From Trinickia violacea (lineage in GTDB: Bacteria > Pseudomonadota > Gammaproteobacteria > Burkholderiales > Burkholderiaceae): 64,000 nt of DNA. The position numbers and the translations under genes are program-made. Below, in pieces: positions 1 to 9,143 of this stretch. Numbering within the stretch: position 1 is the stretch's first letter; each line of letters begins with the position of its first letter. Below the pieces are notes generated by a model that was given only the letters and a program-made list of their open reading frames with translations, ran no database searches and was not told the DNA's origin. The stretch covers positions 3,162,001-3,226,000 of the forward strand of contig NZ_CP040077.1 of assembly GCF_005280735.1 (NCBI RefSeq), in the 5' to 3' direction.

Positions 1-1235
1 TTTCCCAGAATGTTGACGCCGACCACGGCCTCTTCGATGCCGTACAGGCCGCCGCCGTTTTCCTGGATTGCGATGCGTGCGTCTCGTACCTGACGCTGTC
101 CGGCTTCGCCGCGCAACTGCGTCACCAGTTCGTGAATCTGGCCGAGACCGGTAGCGCCGATCGGATGGCCTTTCGATTCGAGGCCGCCGGACGGGTTGAT
201 CGGGATGCGTCCGCCGACCGTGAAGTCGCCGCGCGCGGCCGCAGGGCCGCCCTCACCGAACGCCACCAGCATCAGCGATTCGGCGTTGAGGATCTCGCCG
301 ATCGCCGAGGCATCGTGCACTTCGGCAACGTCAACGTCCTGAGGCGCGACGCCGGCTTGTTCGTAGGCTTTCTTCGCCGCGAGGTGTGCAATGATTTTTT
401 GCGGCTCGTCGAGACTGCGCGTCGTACCGGTCTGAATGACGCTGGCCAGCACGCGCACTGCGCGGTCGGGGGCACCCCGCAGGCGCTTCAGGCCGTCGGC
501 GGTGCACAGGAGAGCGGCGGCGGCGCCGTCGCTAATCGGCGAGCACATGGCCGTCGTCAACGGGTAGGCGATCGGCGCCGAAGCCAGCACCTGCTCGATC
601 GTCATGGGCTGCTGGAATTGCGCCAGTGGGTTATGCACCGAGTGCTGGTGGTTCTTGGCCGCGACCGCGGCGATCTGGTGCTGCGTGGTGCCGTATCGCT
701 TCATATGATTGCGGCAGATGGCGGCATAGACATCCATGAACACGCTGTATGGGCGATCCGACATCGTGCCGGGCGGGGGCTCGACGCCTTCGCCTAGTGC
801 CAGCAGCGTCTTCTTGTTTTCCTCGACAGTCGAGACGTCCCAGCCGCCATCGAACGCGGCAAACATCTTGGCCTTGTCGGCGATGTTCATTTTTTCCGCG
901 CCGACGGCCAGCGCTACGTCGCAGGCCCCGGCCCGCAGTGCCTGCACAGCCAGGTTGAATGCCGAAGAGCCGGCGGCGCAGGCGTTTTCGACGGTGAACA
1001 CCGGAATGCCTTCGATGCCGACGCGGCGCATGGCAATCGGTCCAGGAATCGCGGTTTGCCCTTGGAACTGGCCATTGGTCAGCGTTGCATAGAATGCCGA
1101 CCCGATGTCGGCAGCCTCTGCGCCGGCGTCTTTCAAGGCCACGGTGACGGCCTCGCCGACCATGTCGTACACGCTGCGATCAAGCAGGCGTCCGAACTGC
1201 GTCATGCCGACACCGGCAACATAGATATCGTTCAT
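1..1235 (-). CDS. Thiolase / SCP2-type acetyl-CoA acetyltransferase (3' end beyond window)
   Basis: Reading leftward from an ATG at 1235, a continuous frame runs off the left edge, giving about 411 residues without a stop. The N-terminal half carries the thiolase nucleophile context ENACAAGSS and the C-terminal half carries GHPIGATG, the conserved histidine loop, with a second cysteine region near the missing end. This matches the lipid-transfer-protein/SCP-x type of thiolase, which cleaves or condenses acyl-CoA thioesters in the cytoplasm. The start lies 51 bp after the stop of the enoyl-CoA hydratase gene, so the two are probably one operon and perform consecutive steps of a beta-oxidation-like route. 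The substrate cannot be told from sequence. Only the last few residues should be missing. Confidence 0.88.
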   Translation of the reverse strand, partial: MNDIYVAGVGMTQFGRLLDRSVYDMVGEAVTVALKDAGAEAADIGSAFYATLTNGQFQGQTAIPGPIAMRRVGIEGIPVFTVENACAAGSSAFNLAVQALRAGACDVALAVGAEKMNIADKAKMFAAFDGGWDVSTVEENKKTLLALGEGVEPPPGTMSDRPYSVFMDVYAAICRNHMKRYGTTQHQIAAVAAKNHQHSVHNPLAQFQQPMTIEQVLASAPIAYPLTTAMCSPISDGAAAALLCTADGLKRLRGAPDRAVRVLASVIQTGTTRSLDEPQKIIAHLAAKKAYEQAGVAPQDVDVAEVHDASAIGEILNAESLMLVAFGEGGPAAARGDFTVGGRIPINPSGGLESKGHPIGATGLGQIHELVTQLRGEAGQRQVRDARIAIQENGGGLYGIEEAVVGVNILG

Positions 1236-1286
1236 GTAATTCCTGACAGAGGAATGAGAAAAGCAGGATGAGAAAATTGGGCGGGC

Positions 1287-2072
1287 TTAACGGCCCTGGA
1301 ATCGCGGTGCGCGCTTTTCGGCGAATGCCTGCAAGCCCTCCTGCAGGTCAAAGCTGCGCAAATGGCGACGCAACATGACTTGCTCATGCAGCAAGGCGTC
1401 GTCCCGGCTCTTGTCGGCGGAGGTGCGCGCGACTTCCTTCATGCGCCGCAACACGACAGGGCTCTTTCCGGCAATCTGGCCGGCCAGCTTCATCGCTGCA
1501 TCGGCCAGTTCGCCGTCGGGATGCACTTCAGATACGAAACCGTAAGCCTTCATCTCAGCCGCCGAAAGCGTGTTGCCGGTCAACAGTAGATACATGGCGA
1601 TGTTCTGAGGAATGAGGCGCGGCAAAACGGCTGCGCCGCCGGCGCCGGGATAGACGCCAAAGTTGGCATGGGCGTCCCCGATGGCAGCGCTTTCAGCAGC
1701 GATGACGATGTCGGCGCACATGGCCATCTCCAGGCCCCCGGCCATGGTTATGCCGTTGAGTGCGGCGATCACCGGTTTGGGGAAATTGCGCAGGCGCGCA
1801 AGCGTTGCGTCGGCACGGTCGAGGAAATCTGCTTCGCCGGCCTCTGCCTTCTGACTTGCCAGCACCTCCTTCAAGTCCGCGCCGGCGCAGAACGCGGGAC
1901 CAGCGCCGGTTAAGGTCAGGACGCGAATGTCATCGTCGGCGGCGATCTGTGCCAGCCGGCGGTCCAGTTCGGCCAGCAGCGCCATATTCATCGCGTTCAT
2001 CGCCTTGGGGCGATTCAGCGTCAAGCGCGCAACCGCGCCAGTTGTCTCAAACAGCAAGGTTTCTTCGGTCAT
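1287..2072 (-). CDS. Enoyl-CoA hydratase/isomerase (crotonase) family protein
   Basis: This 261-residue protein has the full crotonase fold length. The oxyanion-hole segment (GAGPAFCAGADLKE) is near residue 60 and a GITMAGGLEMAM segment keeps the first catalytic glutamate (position 144 in rat enoyl-CoA hydratase). At the place of the second glutamate (164) the sequence reads IGDAHANFG, so the glutamate appears to be replaced by histidine. It may therefore not be a standard hydratase; isomerase or hydrolase activity on an acyl-CoA is possible. The ATG at 2072 follows a GGAGAC ribosome site. It is the promoter-proximal gene of a pair with the thiolase and lies opposite the AraC-type regulator gene, which may control it. 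Confidence 0.9.
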   Translation of the reverse strand: MTEETLLFETTGAVARLTLNRPKAMNAMNMALLAELDRRLAQIAADDDIRVLTLTGAGPAFCAGADLKEVLASQKAEAGEADFLDRADATLARLRNFPKPVIAALNGITMAGGLEMAMCADIVIAAESAAIGDAHANFGVYPGAGGAAVLPRLIPQNIAMYLLLTGNTLSAAEMKAYGFVSEVHPDGELADAAMKLAGQIAGKSPVVLRRMKEVARTSADKSRDDALLHEQVMLRRHLRSFDLQEGLQAFAEKRAPRFQGR

Positions 2073-2359
2073 AACGTCTCCGGGTTATGCAGGAATGTTG
2101 TCGTGGCGGAGAGGCGCAGATCTGTCCGCAGTAGGAAGTGATCTTAGGCAGGGGGCAATGACCGCGCGGCTCTTTGGAACGAAAAGTACATTCCGCAAAG
2201 CGATCCACAGTGATCATTCGTTGGAACGCGCCAGTGAGAAGCGACTGTGGAAGGAGGGGTGTCGTCCCAGCACGGACGCAGGGGGGCGCAAGCGCGCCTT
2301 GACCGGTTCAGCGACGGTGTAGAATCGGCGGCACCACCGTCTGCCAGGATCGCCGCGCC

Positions 2360-3397
2360 TTGAAATCCGACCGCCAGCCATCCCTCGTCGCAACGCAGGA
2401 AGCGACGACCATAGGGGGGTACTGCACGGCAATCGCCAAGACTCTGCAAGCCAGCGGAATGGACAGCGAGCGCATTTTTCGCTCCGTCGGCGTGCAACCC
2501 GATATGGTGAACGGCCCTATGGTCCGGCTGCCAGCCGCCACCTTGACCAGGCTATACCGTGCCTGCGTGGAGGCCACCAACAATCCGTATTTCGGCCTGT
2601 CGGTCGCCCGGCACATCCATATTTCCAATTTGCATGCGCTCGGCTACGCGCTCGCCGCCAGCAGCACGCTGCTCGACTTCTGTCGCCGGCTGGAGCGGCA
2701 CTTCCGGCTGGTGTCGCAATCGGCGACCGTTCGTCTCATTGATGAAGGCCACACAACCGCCGTGCGCGCTACCGATTTCAAGGTTGAGGTCTGCGGCGAA
2801 ACTGAAGACGCATTCGTCGGCTTCCTGGTGCAAACGATGCGCATGTTGTACAAACCGGGGTTCAACCCGCTGTCGGTGGAATTCCATCGTCCAATGCCGC
2901 GTGAAGGCGACGAGCCGTACCGCGCCTTGATGCGAGCACCGGTCAGTTTTTCGAATCAGGCCACGACGCTGACTTTCGACAGGCACGAGTTGATGCAGCC
3001 GCTCGGCGGAGCCTGCCCGGAATTGGCGCAAGTCAACGACAATATCGCCAATCAATATCTTGCACGGCTGGACAAGAGCGACGTGGTGACCGGCGTCACG
3101 CAGAAAATCATCGAATTGCTGCCCTCCGGCGACTGCAGCAGGGAGAAGGTAGCCGAAGCTTTATGCGTGAGCCCGGCAACTTTGCAGGTGCGATTGGCGC
3201 AGCGCGGCACCAATTTCCTGCAGATCATGGACGACACGCGCCGGGAACTGGCTTGCAATTACATCCAACAGCGAACAGGCTCCGTGACCGAAATCGCTTT
3301 CCTGCTCGGATTCACCAGCACCAGTAATTTCGCCCGCGCATTTAAGCGATGGACCGGCAAATCACCTACGCAATTCCGGGATGATCCACCTGAGTAG
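2360..3397 (+). CDS. AraC family transcriptional regulator
   Basis: The 345-residue product has an N-terminal ligand-binding domain of the 'arabinose-binding domain of AraC regulator' type (about residues 25-210, beginning IGGYCTAIAKTL) and a C-terminal double helix-turn-helix (about 250-340), ending in the typical GFTSTSNFARAFKRWTGKSPTQFR segment split across the second helix. The start must lie before IGGYC, and TTG at 2360 is the only ordinary start codon between there and the in-frame stop at 2300, so a TTG start is inferred. The gene diverges from the crotonase/thiolase pair across about 290 bp, the usual arrangement for a local activator. Its ligand is unknown. Confidence 0.9.
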   Translation: MKSDRQPSLVATQEATTIGGYCTAIAKTLQASGMDSERIFRSVGVQPDMVNGPMVRLPAATLTRLYRACVEATNNPYFGLSVARHIHISNLHALGYALAASSTLLDFCRRLERHFRLVSQSATVRLIDEGHTTAVRATDFKVEVCGETEDAFVGFLVQTMRMLYKPGFNPLSVEFHRPMPREGDEPYRALMRAPVSFSNQATTLTFDRHELMQPLGGACPELAQVNDNIANQYLARLDKSDVVTGVTQKIIELLPSGDCSREKVAEALCVSPATLQVRLAQRGTNFLQIMDDTRRELACNYIQQRTGSVTEIAFLLGFTSTSNFARAFKRWTGKSPTQFRDDPPE

Positions 3398-3934
3398 GAG
3401 GTTTTGTCGCAGTAACAAGATCAGTCGATGCCCCCACGCTTACTTGCTCCTGCCCATGCTCGCGCGAGACTGCACGCTGTAGGACACTCGGACCTCCGGA
3501 CTCGCGATGGATCCGACGTAGACCGGTTACGTTTGCCGGCACGAAGGTCCGTTGTTTGAGTGGAGCGGCCGCTTGAATGTCCGTCGGAGCGCGACGGCGA
3601 AAGGCTGGAGATGGCCGGCTACCGTCTGTCGCGGATCTGTGCGCCGTGCTGCTACGGGTTGGGTCTGACGCGGGGAGTGTCGAGGCGCCGGCCCCCCATT
3701 TATGCGTGCACGAGATCCGGATGTAGTGCGGTACCGGCGACGGCTTACAGCGGCGCCGTTTCATATGGTGAGGCGAAGACATATCTCAAACCCCGAAAGG
3801 ATCTGGATCCAGCCGGCGCCCCCATTTATGCGCTGGCGTTCCTGCTGGCGTTCGGGTGAGCGCAAGATGGGTGCGTATGGCGCGGGCGGCATGGCGAGGC
3901 GCGTGGTGTGGCATCCACTTGGTGGGGGGAGCAG
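3398..3934. other. Intergenic stretch with dispersed repeat copy and a short direct repeat
   Basis: No convincing gene. It contains copy A of a 42-bp dispersed repeat (3544-3585) and a short direct repeat, CCCCCATTTATGCG, near 3692 and 3818. Small ORFs here have unnatural composition and no start signals. Confidence 0.5.
3544..3585 (+). repeat. 42-bp dispersed intergenic repeat, copy A
   Basis: Begins AAGGTCCGTT and ends GTCCGTC, with AGCGG in the middle. The same layout with identical spacing occurs at 5019-5060 and 12334-12375, and a partial inverted copy lies near 38827. All copies are intergenic. Confidence 0.7.
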
Positions 3935-4129
3935 ATGCAAGGCGACAGGTACGAAAAGGCCCCGGCCGGAGCCTTTCAGCAAATGAAGTCGACGATTGAG
4001 GAAATCGAGGAGGACATCAGGGCGCTCGAAGAAGCGGGCCACCACGCATCGGCGGAGATGCGCCGAAAGCTTGAAAAGCTCCGAGTTCAGTTTGCGGCTC
4101 TGAGCGGAGAGAGGCTCGACGATAAGTGA
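3935..4129 (+). CDS. Small hypothetical protein, predicted coiled coil
   Basis: The ATG at 3935 sits 4-10 bases after a strong GGTGGGGGGAG ribosome site and opens a 64-codon frame. An alternative in-frame GTG lies at 3908 but has no such site. The product is highly charged, with heptad-like runs (STIEEIEEDIRALEEAG, then EMRRKLEKLRVQF) that predict two helices or a short coiled coil, and it has no signal peptide. I do not recognise a family. It stands alone between repeat-bearing intergenic sequences, so context gives no role. Confidence 0.55.
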   Translation: MQGDRYEKAPAGAFQQMKSTIEEIEEDIRALEEAGHHASAEMRRKLEKLRVQFAALSGERLDDK

Positions 4130-4632
4130 CGTGCCGACCGACTACGTCGACGACGAGATCAACGACCGAATCGCGGAGGCCTGCCGGGAAGATCGGGAGT
4201 CGGAGGAATACGCTGTAGCCTGGTGAGCGGAGGGATCGGCGTCGTGGGCGTAATCGGGATCACGGCACCGATCCCCTGCGGCGACTAGCGAGCAGCGCGG
4301 GCGGCGCTTGACGGCAACGGCCGGTAAGGTCGTTCGATTCGAATGTCCGCCGACCCCCTTCCGCCGTTGGGAGCCTCTCCAGATCAATGGCGTCGTTCAC
4401 ACGAGGCCTAACGGTCATCTGTGCGTCTGCGGTGGCCGGCGCTTTTCGGCCGCAGCGGACATTGATGTAAAGCATTCCAGGGCCAGATGGAAAGCTAATT
4501 TCGCACCAGATCGCTATCAGGCGAGTCTTTCGAGCGTACAGACCGACGCATCCGAATTGCCCCACAGCCATTTAAATTTGGCACGCTGTATGCGTGACTG
4601 AGAATCTCACCTGTTCATTTCGGGGGGCAATT
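4130..4632. other. Intergenic stretch without recognisable content
   Basis: I see no gene, RNA or repeat here. Short frames on both strands have arginine-rich, shadow-like composition and no ribosome sites. Confidence 0.45.
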
Positions 4633-4929
4633 ATGATGACCCGAAAATTTACCTACGTAACCTGTACGTGCGGACATCGCGGTGTCATCGTCGAGACCGA
4701 AAACGCTGAGCAACGTTCGGGCGATTGGTACATGGCTAGCCTGCGCGATCTCGAGCACAATGGTACTTACGACGGACCTGACGATCTTTTTGCGGAGATG
4801 AGCCCGTCCTGCCCGAAGTGTGGTGCCTCGCTCACGCCGAGCCATATTTCTTCACAGACGCTGCGAGGGTTTGCGTCCCGCGGCGAGCGTGCGATGTCAC
4901 GTGTTGTGGGCGTAGGTTCTCGCCTGTGA
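4633..4929 (+). CDS. Small putative zinc-ribbon protein
   Basis: The start is taken at ATG 4633 (a second ATG follows at once) because a GGGGGGC ribosome site lies just upstream; this gives 98 residues. An N-terminal CTCGHRG and a later SCPKCGASL form a CxC...CxxC set that could bind one zinc ion. There is no signal peptide or membrane segment. The tail, rich in Ser and Arg after residue 75, looks disordered. The family is not recognised; similar small zinc-ribbon proteins occur as uncharacterised accessory genes. Confidence 0.6.
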   Translation: MMTRKFTYVTCTCGHRGVIVETENAEQRSGDWYMASLRDLEHNGTYDGPDDLFAEMSPSCPKCGASLTPSHISSQTLRGFASRGERAMSRVVGVGSRL

Positions 4930-5424
4930 TAAGACGGGACGCTCCCTTTGTAGGAAGTACACGCCGGTACGCGAATGTCGGAAATGGCCGATAAGCCGTT
5001 CGCCCCACTCCCAGCACGAAGGTCCGTTGTCCAGGCGAAGCGGTCGCCCAAATGTCCGACTGCCGCCCGACGCGAACGTCGCATCTTGGCACAGAGACGT
5101 TGGTTGCCGCTCAGCGGCCCGGCAACCTGGGGGACTGGCATTTGCCGGTGACAGAATCATTTCGCTTCGCGAGACCCTTGTCTCGCAACGGAGAGCGGGG
5201 ATGGGCGTGCGTTCCCGCGGCGAGTTGAGAGAATTACTGCCGGAACACTGACAGATTCGATACGGTCTACGTCACAACGCTGGGGAGCGCCCCCGCCTAG
5301 CTCAAGGCTATACAACGACGGCGCGTTTGATGAGACCGAGTCGGCCCGGCTCGCGCCGAAAGCGGCGGCCGAGCATACTGGCATCGGTTGACGATATCTC
5401 CGTTGAACACATCGGGGGACGAAC
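4930..5424. other. Intergenic stretch with dispersed repeat copy B
   Basis: Holds one 42-bp repeat copy (5019-5060) and no convincing gene. Confidence 0.45.
5019..5060 (+). repeat. 42-bp dispersed intergenic repeat, copy B
   Basis: Starts AAGGTCCGTTGTCCAGG, carries AAGCGGTCG in the middle and ends ATGTCCGAC. It has the same length and spacing as copies A (3544) and C (12334). Confidence 0.7.
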
Positions 5425-5676
5425 ATGCGCCTGATCGAACCAGATGAACACAAAGATTTTCTCGCGACGCTGCAGCGCAACGGTTTGGCTGAAGGAGATT
5501 TCGATCTTCGGGAAACCGACACGACAGACCCCAAGAGTGACGAGAACTGCGGTCTGCAGGGCTATGTCTGCATAACGAGGCTATCGACGCAGGTTACGAA
5601 GGAATACCCGTTATCCGACGAAAGCGATTGGCTACAGCATTTCACGAGAGATCTCGACGCGGGCGTCTTCGGCTGA
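5425..5676 (+). CDS. Small hypothetical acidic protein
   Basis: An ATG at 5425 follows a GGGGGACGAAC ribosome site and gives 83 residues of natural-looking, acidic composition. There is no signal peptide, membrane segment or metal-binding cluster, and the protein probably folds as one small alpha/beta domain. I do not recognise the family. It is convergent with the intradiol dioxygenase gene, whose stop is 43 bp away. Confidence 0.65.
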   Translation: MRLIEPDEHKDFLATLQRNGLAEGDFDLRETDTTDPKSDENCGLQGYVCITRLSTQVTKEYPLSDESDWLQHFTRDLDAGVFG

Positions 5677-5718
5677 CCGGAATGAAATCCCGGGCGCCAT
5701 CGAAATCCGTGACTTGCG

Positions 5719-6333
5719 CTACGCAAACGCGAGCACGAAATCGAACCGGGCTGCGTTGCGCCTGCCGTGGTCGTCCATCGTCATCAGCAGTCGGCGATCA
5801 AACAGGAAATCGCGAGCGTTGCGCTGCTCGCCCGGAAAGTAAAGTTGGGTCGTGAGTCTGGGCCCGTTCGGCGCTTGCACCGTCACATGGAAGTGTCGTG
5901 TGCGTCCCGGATACAGACCCGGCACGATGGTCTCAAGGCGATAGCGTCCCTCGCTGTCGGCGAATTGATGACCGCGCAGCCGGAATCCCTCGACGTCGTA
6001 TTCTCCGGCGTCATTAGCGTGCCAGAAATCGAGCAAAGCCCCGGACACCGCCCTGCATCGCGTCGACAGCACCTGCCCGGTCAGGACGATCTTCGCTCCA
6101 TTGATCCCCGGTTCGAGCAGCGACGCGCGTTGCGGCGAGTGCGGCAGGAAGAACGGGCCTGCCGTCTGCCGCGGCGTCGGTCCGTGACCGTCGTCGCAGG
6201 CGGGCGTCGGCGAAATTGCGTCGGCCCGGCCTTCGTCGGTTTTTCCGAGCGCCAACAGCAGCAACGTGAACGGCACCGCACCCGACCCGCGAAGAAAATC
6301 GCGCCGCCCCTGGCTCACACTTCGTGCGAGCAT
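5719..6333 (-). CDS. Exported intradiol ring-cleavage dioxygenase (Tat signal)
   Basis: The frame is open further upstream, but ATG 6333 is preceded by AAGGAGGG and opens a twin-arginine signal (RRDFLRG followed by a hydrophobic stretch), giving 204 residues. The mature part has the intradiol dioxygenase core: VLSTRCRAVSGALLDFWHA, a first iron-binding tyrosine in GEYD, a second in GLYPGR, and two histidines in RTRHFHV. This is the 2-Tyr 2-His Fe(III) set of catechol-type dioxygenases, here in the short single-domain form without the dimerising helical domain. It would open ortho-diphenols in the periplasm. No other aromatic-pathway gene is adjacent, so the substrate is open. Confidence 0.85.
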   Translation of the reverse strand: MLARSVSQGRRDFLRGSGAVPFTLLLLALGKTDEGRADAISPTPACDDGHGPTPRQTAGPFFLPHSPQRASLLEPGINGAKIVLTGQVLSTRCRAVSGALLDFWHANDAGEYDVEGFRLRGHQFADSEGRYRLETIVPGLYPGRTRHFHVTVQAPNGPRLTTQLYFPGEQRNARDFLFDRRLLMTMDDHGRRNAARFDFVLAFA

Positions 6334-6820
6334 CGTGGACCCTCCTTGTTTCGCGCTCGATCGTCCCGCCGCGCGATCCGCGCTGCGGAGTCGACGGGCG
6401 TCGATGCGGGTCCCGTTGAAGTTACCAGAGCCTGCACCAGTGCCAACCATGGTAAGCCGAAACTTCAGGTCGGGTGAGGCGGCCGCGAGGACCCGAAGCG
6501 GTCCGTCGATCCTGCCCGAACTTAATGGCGGCTTCCGTGGATTCAGCGGACATCCACAGGAGCCGTCGCACCGCGAAGCTCTACTGACAGGTACACCAAA
6601 TAGTGCCCAATCTTTCAGGTGCGGGCGGCGGCCGGATCTACTTCCCGAGCTGTCAGTCAGGGCGTGGCTGGAAATCGGAGGCAGACAGTGCGGCTTGGCT
6701 TGCAAAGGCTACGGCACCAGATTATCGACCCCGGCTACACAACGGCGTCGTAGCTTGAAAGCAAAATAGGCTTGCGTTCGAGCAAAACAGATAGCGGCAG
6801 TGGTCGACCGCGGAGTTCTT
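6334..6820. other. Intergenic stretch upstream of the dioxygenase
   Basis: No gene is convincing. It must carry the dioxygenase promoter close to 6333, but no clear -35/-10 pair stands out. Confidence 0.4.
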
Positions 6821-7186
6821 TTAGTGCCCGATGCCCTCTGTCAACAGAGCGATGGACCGCCGCACGACAGTCGACGACTCATGCCTGATCGCGTTTGCAG
6901 TATCTGCGTCAACCAGCAACCCCGCTATCTCGTATATCAGCGTAGCAGCAGCGAGACTGCGAGCGGCAGTCAGACTGGCGCCCAATTCAGGATTGTCACC
7001 CGGGATCGGCACGACATGGCCGGACGCATCCACACCCCAGCCCGCAGCGCCAAGGCGGCCACCGAACATGACAGTCTCAATTATCGCCTGGCCTAGATTA
7101 CCGGAGTGGCGTTCGGGCGTCATGATGAACCCGTGGTCCACGCCATTCAGTCGACCACTTCCGACAATCTGACCCGCGTCATTCAA
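6821..7186 (-). pseudogene. Fragment of a HAF-repeat extracellular protein
   Basis: The frame begins with NDAGQIVGSG...HGFIMTP, which is one complete unit of the HAF repeat (I-N-x-x-G-Q-V-V-G ... A-F-L) found many times in tandem in secreted bacterial proteins. Here only one unit is left, followed by about 85 residues of non-repeat C-terminal sequence. There is no ribosome site or signal peptide at the 5' end. I read it as the 3' remnant of a larger gene; a short intact gene is less likely. Confidence 0.5.
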
Positions 7187-7364
7187 TGCTTATTCTATGC
7201 TCGGTCTAGGCCTTCGCCTCCTCCATGACCTCTATAGAGGTGCGCCCTCGGCAGAGCTTCGGCTGCGCTCCTCGCAGGGGAGCGGCTGAACTTGGTGTTC
7301 GTTCGGCGACGTGGTAGTCCCGCCGTCATCTCAAATCTAACCACTTTCGACTGAGGAGCGAGAC

Positions 7365-8789
7365 ATGGCGACTATCGCAACTTCGACACCTGCAATCTCC
7401 GATCTGGCGAACGGAGCCCTCGACACCGCCGAGACTCACAAGGCCCGAGTCATCGCCAAGGCCAGGGCGAGACGCATCGCCCGCGGCGATGCTGAAGCCC
7501 ACCGGCTGCGCGGAATCGCTCGCCTGGAGGCGGCCACAGGCGGAGCTCCCACGAAGATTCTGCGCCTGGAGATCACCAACGTGCTGAGCGGCAACGACTA
7601 CTCCGCCCGGCTCGCGATCGGCAGCAAGGGTGCAGTGGCCGACGTCATCCTCGACACTGGCAGCAGTACGCTGGCGGTCGAACCTTCGGTCTACAGTGGT
7701 GTTGGCGACGCGGATCTCAAGCCCACCACGCTGCTTCAGTTGATCACTTACGGCACCGGTGGCTGGGCCGGGCCAATGGTCGACACCACGCTCACTTTCG
7801 GAACGGACGCTGGCCAGGTCGTGCTGCACAACTGTCCCATCGCCATAACTACAGTGCAAGAGAGCGGCAACTTCCAGGGGGTGACCGGTATCATGGGGCT
7901 GGCCTACAACGGCCTGAACAACGCCTTCGACTTCGGCGCCTACTTGGCCACCCAGGGCAAGGAATCGACATTCCCGTGGCCGTTCGGCAAGGTCTGGACC
8001 AGCTTTCTCGCCGGCTTCCGCAAGCTGTTGCAACGGGCCCGCGCGACCGGCGTTGACGTGAAGCCCTATTTCGACCAGTTGGAGGAAAGTGGCGTGGTTG
8101 CGAACAAGTTCGCCTTCTACACCCTGCGTTCCTGGGTCAGCGTGCGCCTCGGCACCACCGTGGAGGCCGTCTCTGCTGATCCGCTCAACAAGGGCTATTT
8201 CATCATGGGCGGCGGCGAGGAGCAGCACGACCTCTACACGGGCGATTTCGTCGCCGTGAACGTGCTGCATGATCTCTACTACAACACCAACCTGAAGTCG
8301 GTGCGCGTGGATGGCTGCCCCGCGCACCAGGCCGCGCCATTGCAGTCGCAATACACAGCCACGTCGATCTCCAACTCGATCGTCGACAGTGGCACCAGCG
8401 ACCTATCACTAGCTCAGGACGTCTACGACGCGATCCTGCAAGGCCTGGAGCAGCGCAACCCCGCGTTCACGCAGGCCATTCAGGCGGCGGCCGATAGCCG
8501 CGACGGCGTGCCGTCTGCATCGCTGGAACTTGCGAAGTGGCCAAACATCTATTTCACGCTGGAGGGCGAGGACGGCCAGGACGTCGAACTCGCTTGCATG
8601 CCGCAAACCTATTGGCAGACCGACTTCCCGGCGGCGGGGCGGGCGGCCTTCCAAATCAGCGGCCCGCTCGACCCGGCTAACCAATCCATCCTCGGCCTGC
8701 CGTTGATGAACAACTACTACACCGTCTTCGACCGCACTCAGGACGTCAACGGAGTCATCCGCTTCGCCAAGATCAAGGCCCCGGCCTAA
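7365..8789 (+). CDS. Pepsin-family (A1) aspartic protease, no signal peptide
   Basis: A GAGGAGCGAGAC ribosome site precedes ATG 7365; the product has 474 residues. It shows the bilobal pepsin plan. The first catalytic aspartate is in ILDTGSS (D97). An LITYGTGGWAG segment matches the pepsin flap with its tyrosine (Y129). GIMGLAYNGL follows, then FDQLEESGVV, the second aspartate in IVDSGTS (D341), and the closing motif LPLMNNYYTVFDR...IRFAK. Catalysis by the two aspartates in acid is expected from the family. The first 65 residues are Ala/Arg-rich and lack a signal peptide, so it is probably cytoplasmic or activated after lysis, as reported for the bacterial pepsin homologue shewasin A. A1 proteases are rare in bacteria. 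Its neighbours are remnants and a group II intron. Confidence 0.9.
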   Translation: MATIATSTPAISDLANGALDTAETHKARVIAKARARRIARGDAEAHRLRGIARLEAATGGAPTKILRLEITNVLSGNDYSARLAIGSKGAVADVILDTGSSTLAVEPSVYSGVGDADLKPTTLLQLITYGTGGWAGPMVDTTLTFGTDAGQVVLHNCPIAITTVQESGNFQGVTGIMGLAYNGLNNAFDFGAYLATQGKESTFPWPFGKVWTSFLAGFRKLLQRARATGVDVKPYFDQLEESGVVANKFAFYTLRSWVSVRLGTTVEAVSADPLNKGYFIMGGGEEQHDLYTGDFVAVNVLHDLYYNTNLKSVRVDGCPAHQAAPLQSQYTATSISNSIVDSGTSDLSLAQDVYDAILQGLEQRNPAFTQAIQAAADSRDGVPSASLELAKWPNIYFTLEGEDGQDVELACMPQTYWQTDFPAAGRAAFQISGPLDPANQSILGLPLMNNYYTVFDRTQDVNGVIRFAKIKAPA

Positions 8790-9073
8790 GGGCGCCCATC
8801 CACCGGCTTTCGCTGGAAGCTGGCGGATTCGCGTCTGGCGCTGGTGGCTTAGTCACGCAGATCGGCAGGGAACCTCTTTTTTGGTTCATCGCCGATGTCC
8901 GGCGCGAAGAACCCTTTTTGGGCTCGTCACCAATCTGCGGGGGTGACGGTCTCAGAACGGTAGAGTCGAGATGTGGCGCGGTAGCAGTAGGTTCGGTTTG
9001 TCTGTTGCCGCCCCTTTCGTCTGGCGGTGCCCGAATAACCTCACCCTAACCCCGTTTCCACATCCCGCTCATC

Positions 9074-9106
9074 GAACCGGACATGCAGATTTCCCGCATC
9101 CGGCTC
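9074..9106 (-). ncRNA. Group II intron domain V
   Basis: On the minus strand GAGCCGGATGCG pairs with the TGCATGTCCGGTTC half around a GAAA-type tip. The length (33 nt) and the opening GAGCCG/CGGTTC match catalytic domain V, although the usual AGC triad context is GCCG here as in many bacterial introns. This hairpin confirms the element as a group II intron and fixes its 3' side. Confidence 0.75.
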
Positions 9107-9143
9107 TCGGACAAGACATCACGCCTTCGTACACGGCAAGTTA

